From Flavobacteriaceae bacterium (GTDB taxonomy: Bacteria; Bacteroidota; Bacteroidia; Flavobacteriales; Flavobacteriaceae), in the NCBI GenBank assembly GCA_024640565.1, contig JAHEET010000005.1:62001-126000 (forward strand): a stretch of DNA of 64,000 bases, written 5' to 3'. Shown piece by piece: positions 63,923 through 64,000 of the stretch (the stretch's first letter is position 1; the number at the start of each line of letters is the position of its first letter). The notes beneath the pieces were generated by a model that was given only the letters and a program-made list of their open reading frames with translations, ran no database searches and was not told the DNA's origin. The translations under genes were made by a program, and so were the position numbers.

Positions 63923-64000
63923 CTTTTATTTTTTTGCGCTTTTTTTTTATAAGAAATCGGGTATTTCCTAAATTCTGTTATAGAAAATAAGTAAGCATAA

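Noticed and set aside
1..64000. CRISPR arrays, insertion sequences, prophage or biosynthetic clusters
   Set aside because: No regularly spaced repeats, transposase motifs or phage structural genes were seen; XerC lies in housekeeping context.

Overview
The window reads as chromosomal backbone of a member of the Flavobacteriia (Bacteroidota), probably a marine Flavobacteriaceae; I cannot name genus or species. The evidence is low GC, promoters of the Bacteroidota type (TAnnTTTG at -7, mostly without Shine-Dalgarno sites), many families typical of the group (DUF2851, DUF3467, DUF4834, DUF5683, DUF6122, YfhO, fused branched-chain E1, GH3/beta-lactamase fusion), and a bS21 gene that alone carries a near-perfect Shine-Dalgarno sequence. 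I see no prophage, insertion sequence, CRISPR array or rRNA operon.

Layout. 1-1.9 kb: 3' part of a methylmalonyl-CoA mutase gene followed by a relic of a type II secretion/pilus gspF gene. 2-17 kb, minus strand: DUF3467 gene, then the classical information-processing block read as tRNA-Thr, tRNA-Tyr, tRNA-Gly, tRNA-Thr, tuf, tRNA-Trp, secE, nusG, rplK, rplA, rplJ, rplL, rpoB, rpoC, with rpsU, xerC and hpf just upstream. 17-23.5 kb, minus strand: acyl-CoA dehydrogenase, a helix-hairpin-helix gene broken by a nonsense codon, a sodium:alanine-type symporter, an RmlD-like reductase, a potassium channel and a PspC-domain protein. 23.6-35 kb, plus strand: uvrA, a LOG-family protein, an inactive-looking M1 peptidase homologue with a barrel-like C-terminus, the fused 2-oxoacid dehydrogenase E1 and a zinc metalloprotease; DUF2851 converges on it. 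36.5-44 kb, plus strand: nitroreductase, pepD, then the compact parA-parB-DUF5683-dapB-lepB-wbqC cluster. 44-45.5 kb: Crp-like regulator and DUF6122. 45.5-52 kb, minus strand: envelope-glycan operon (DUF4834, YfhO, two glycosyltransferases, flippase) behind a promoter with both boxes. 52-59.6 kb, plus strand: outer-membrane protein with a lysine-rich tail, an acetyltransferase gene broken by a nonsense codon, rsmE, a regulatory gap, a membrane-bound AraC-type regulator, DUF4159, a BASS transporter and a PlsC acyltransferase. 59.6-64 kb, minus strand: exonuclease, conserved hypothetical, GH3/beta-lactamase fusion.

Most of the window is ordinary core genome. The signals that stand out are two genes cut by single in-frame stops with coherent coding sequence on both sides, the gspF relic, the rpsU leader with its Shine-Dalgarno site, the paired hairpins between rplL and rpoB, and the AraC-proximal gap with 20-bp-period direct repeats, two terminators and a possible small transcript between them. 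Also notable are the M1 homologue lacking its zinc site, the tandem Lys/Phe tail of the outer-membrane protein, and the shared CAA trailer after all five tRNAs. I found no convincing wholly new system; the AraC region and the rpsU leader come closest to undescribed regulatory structure.
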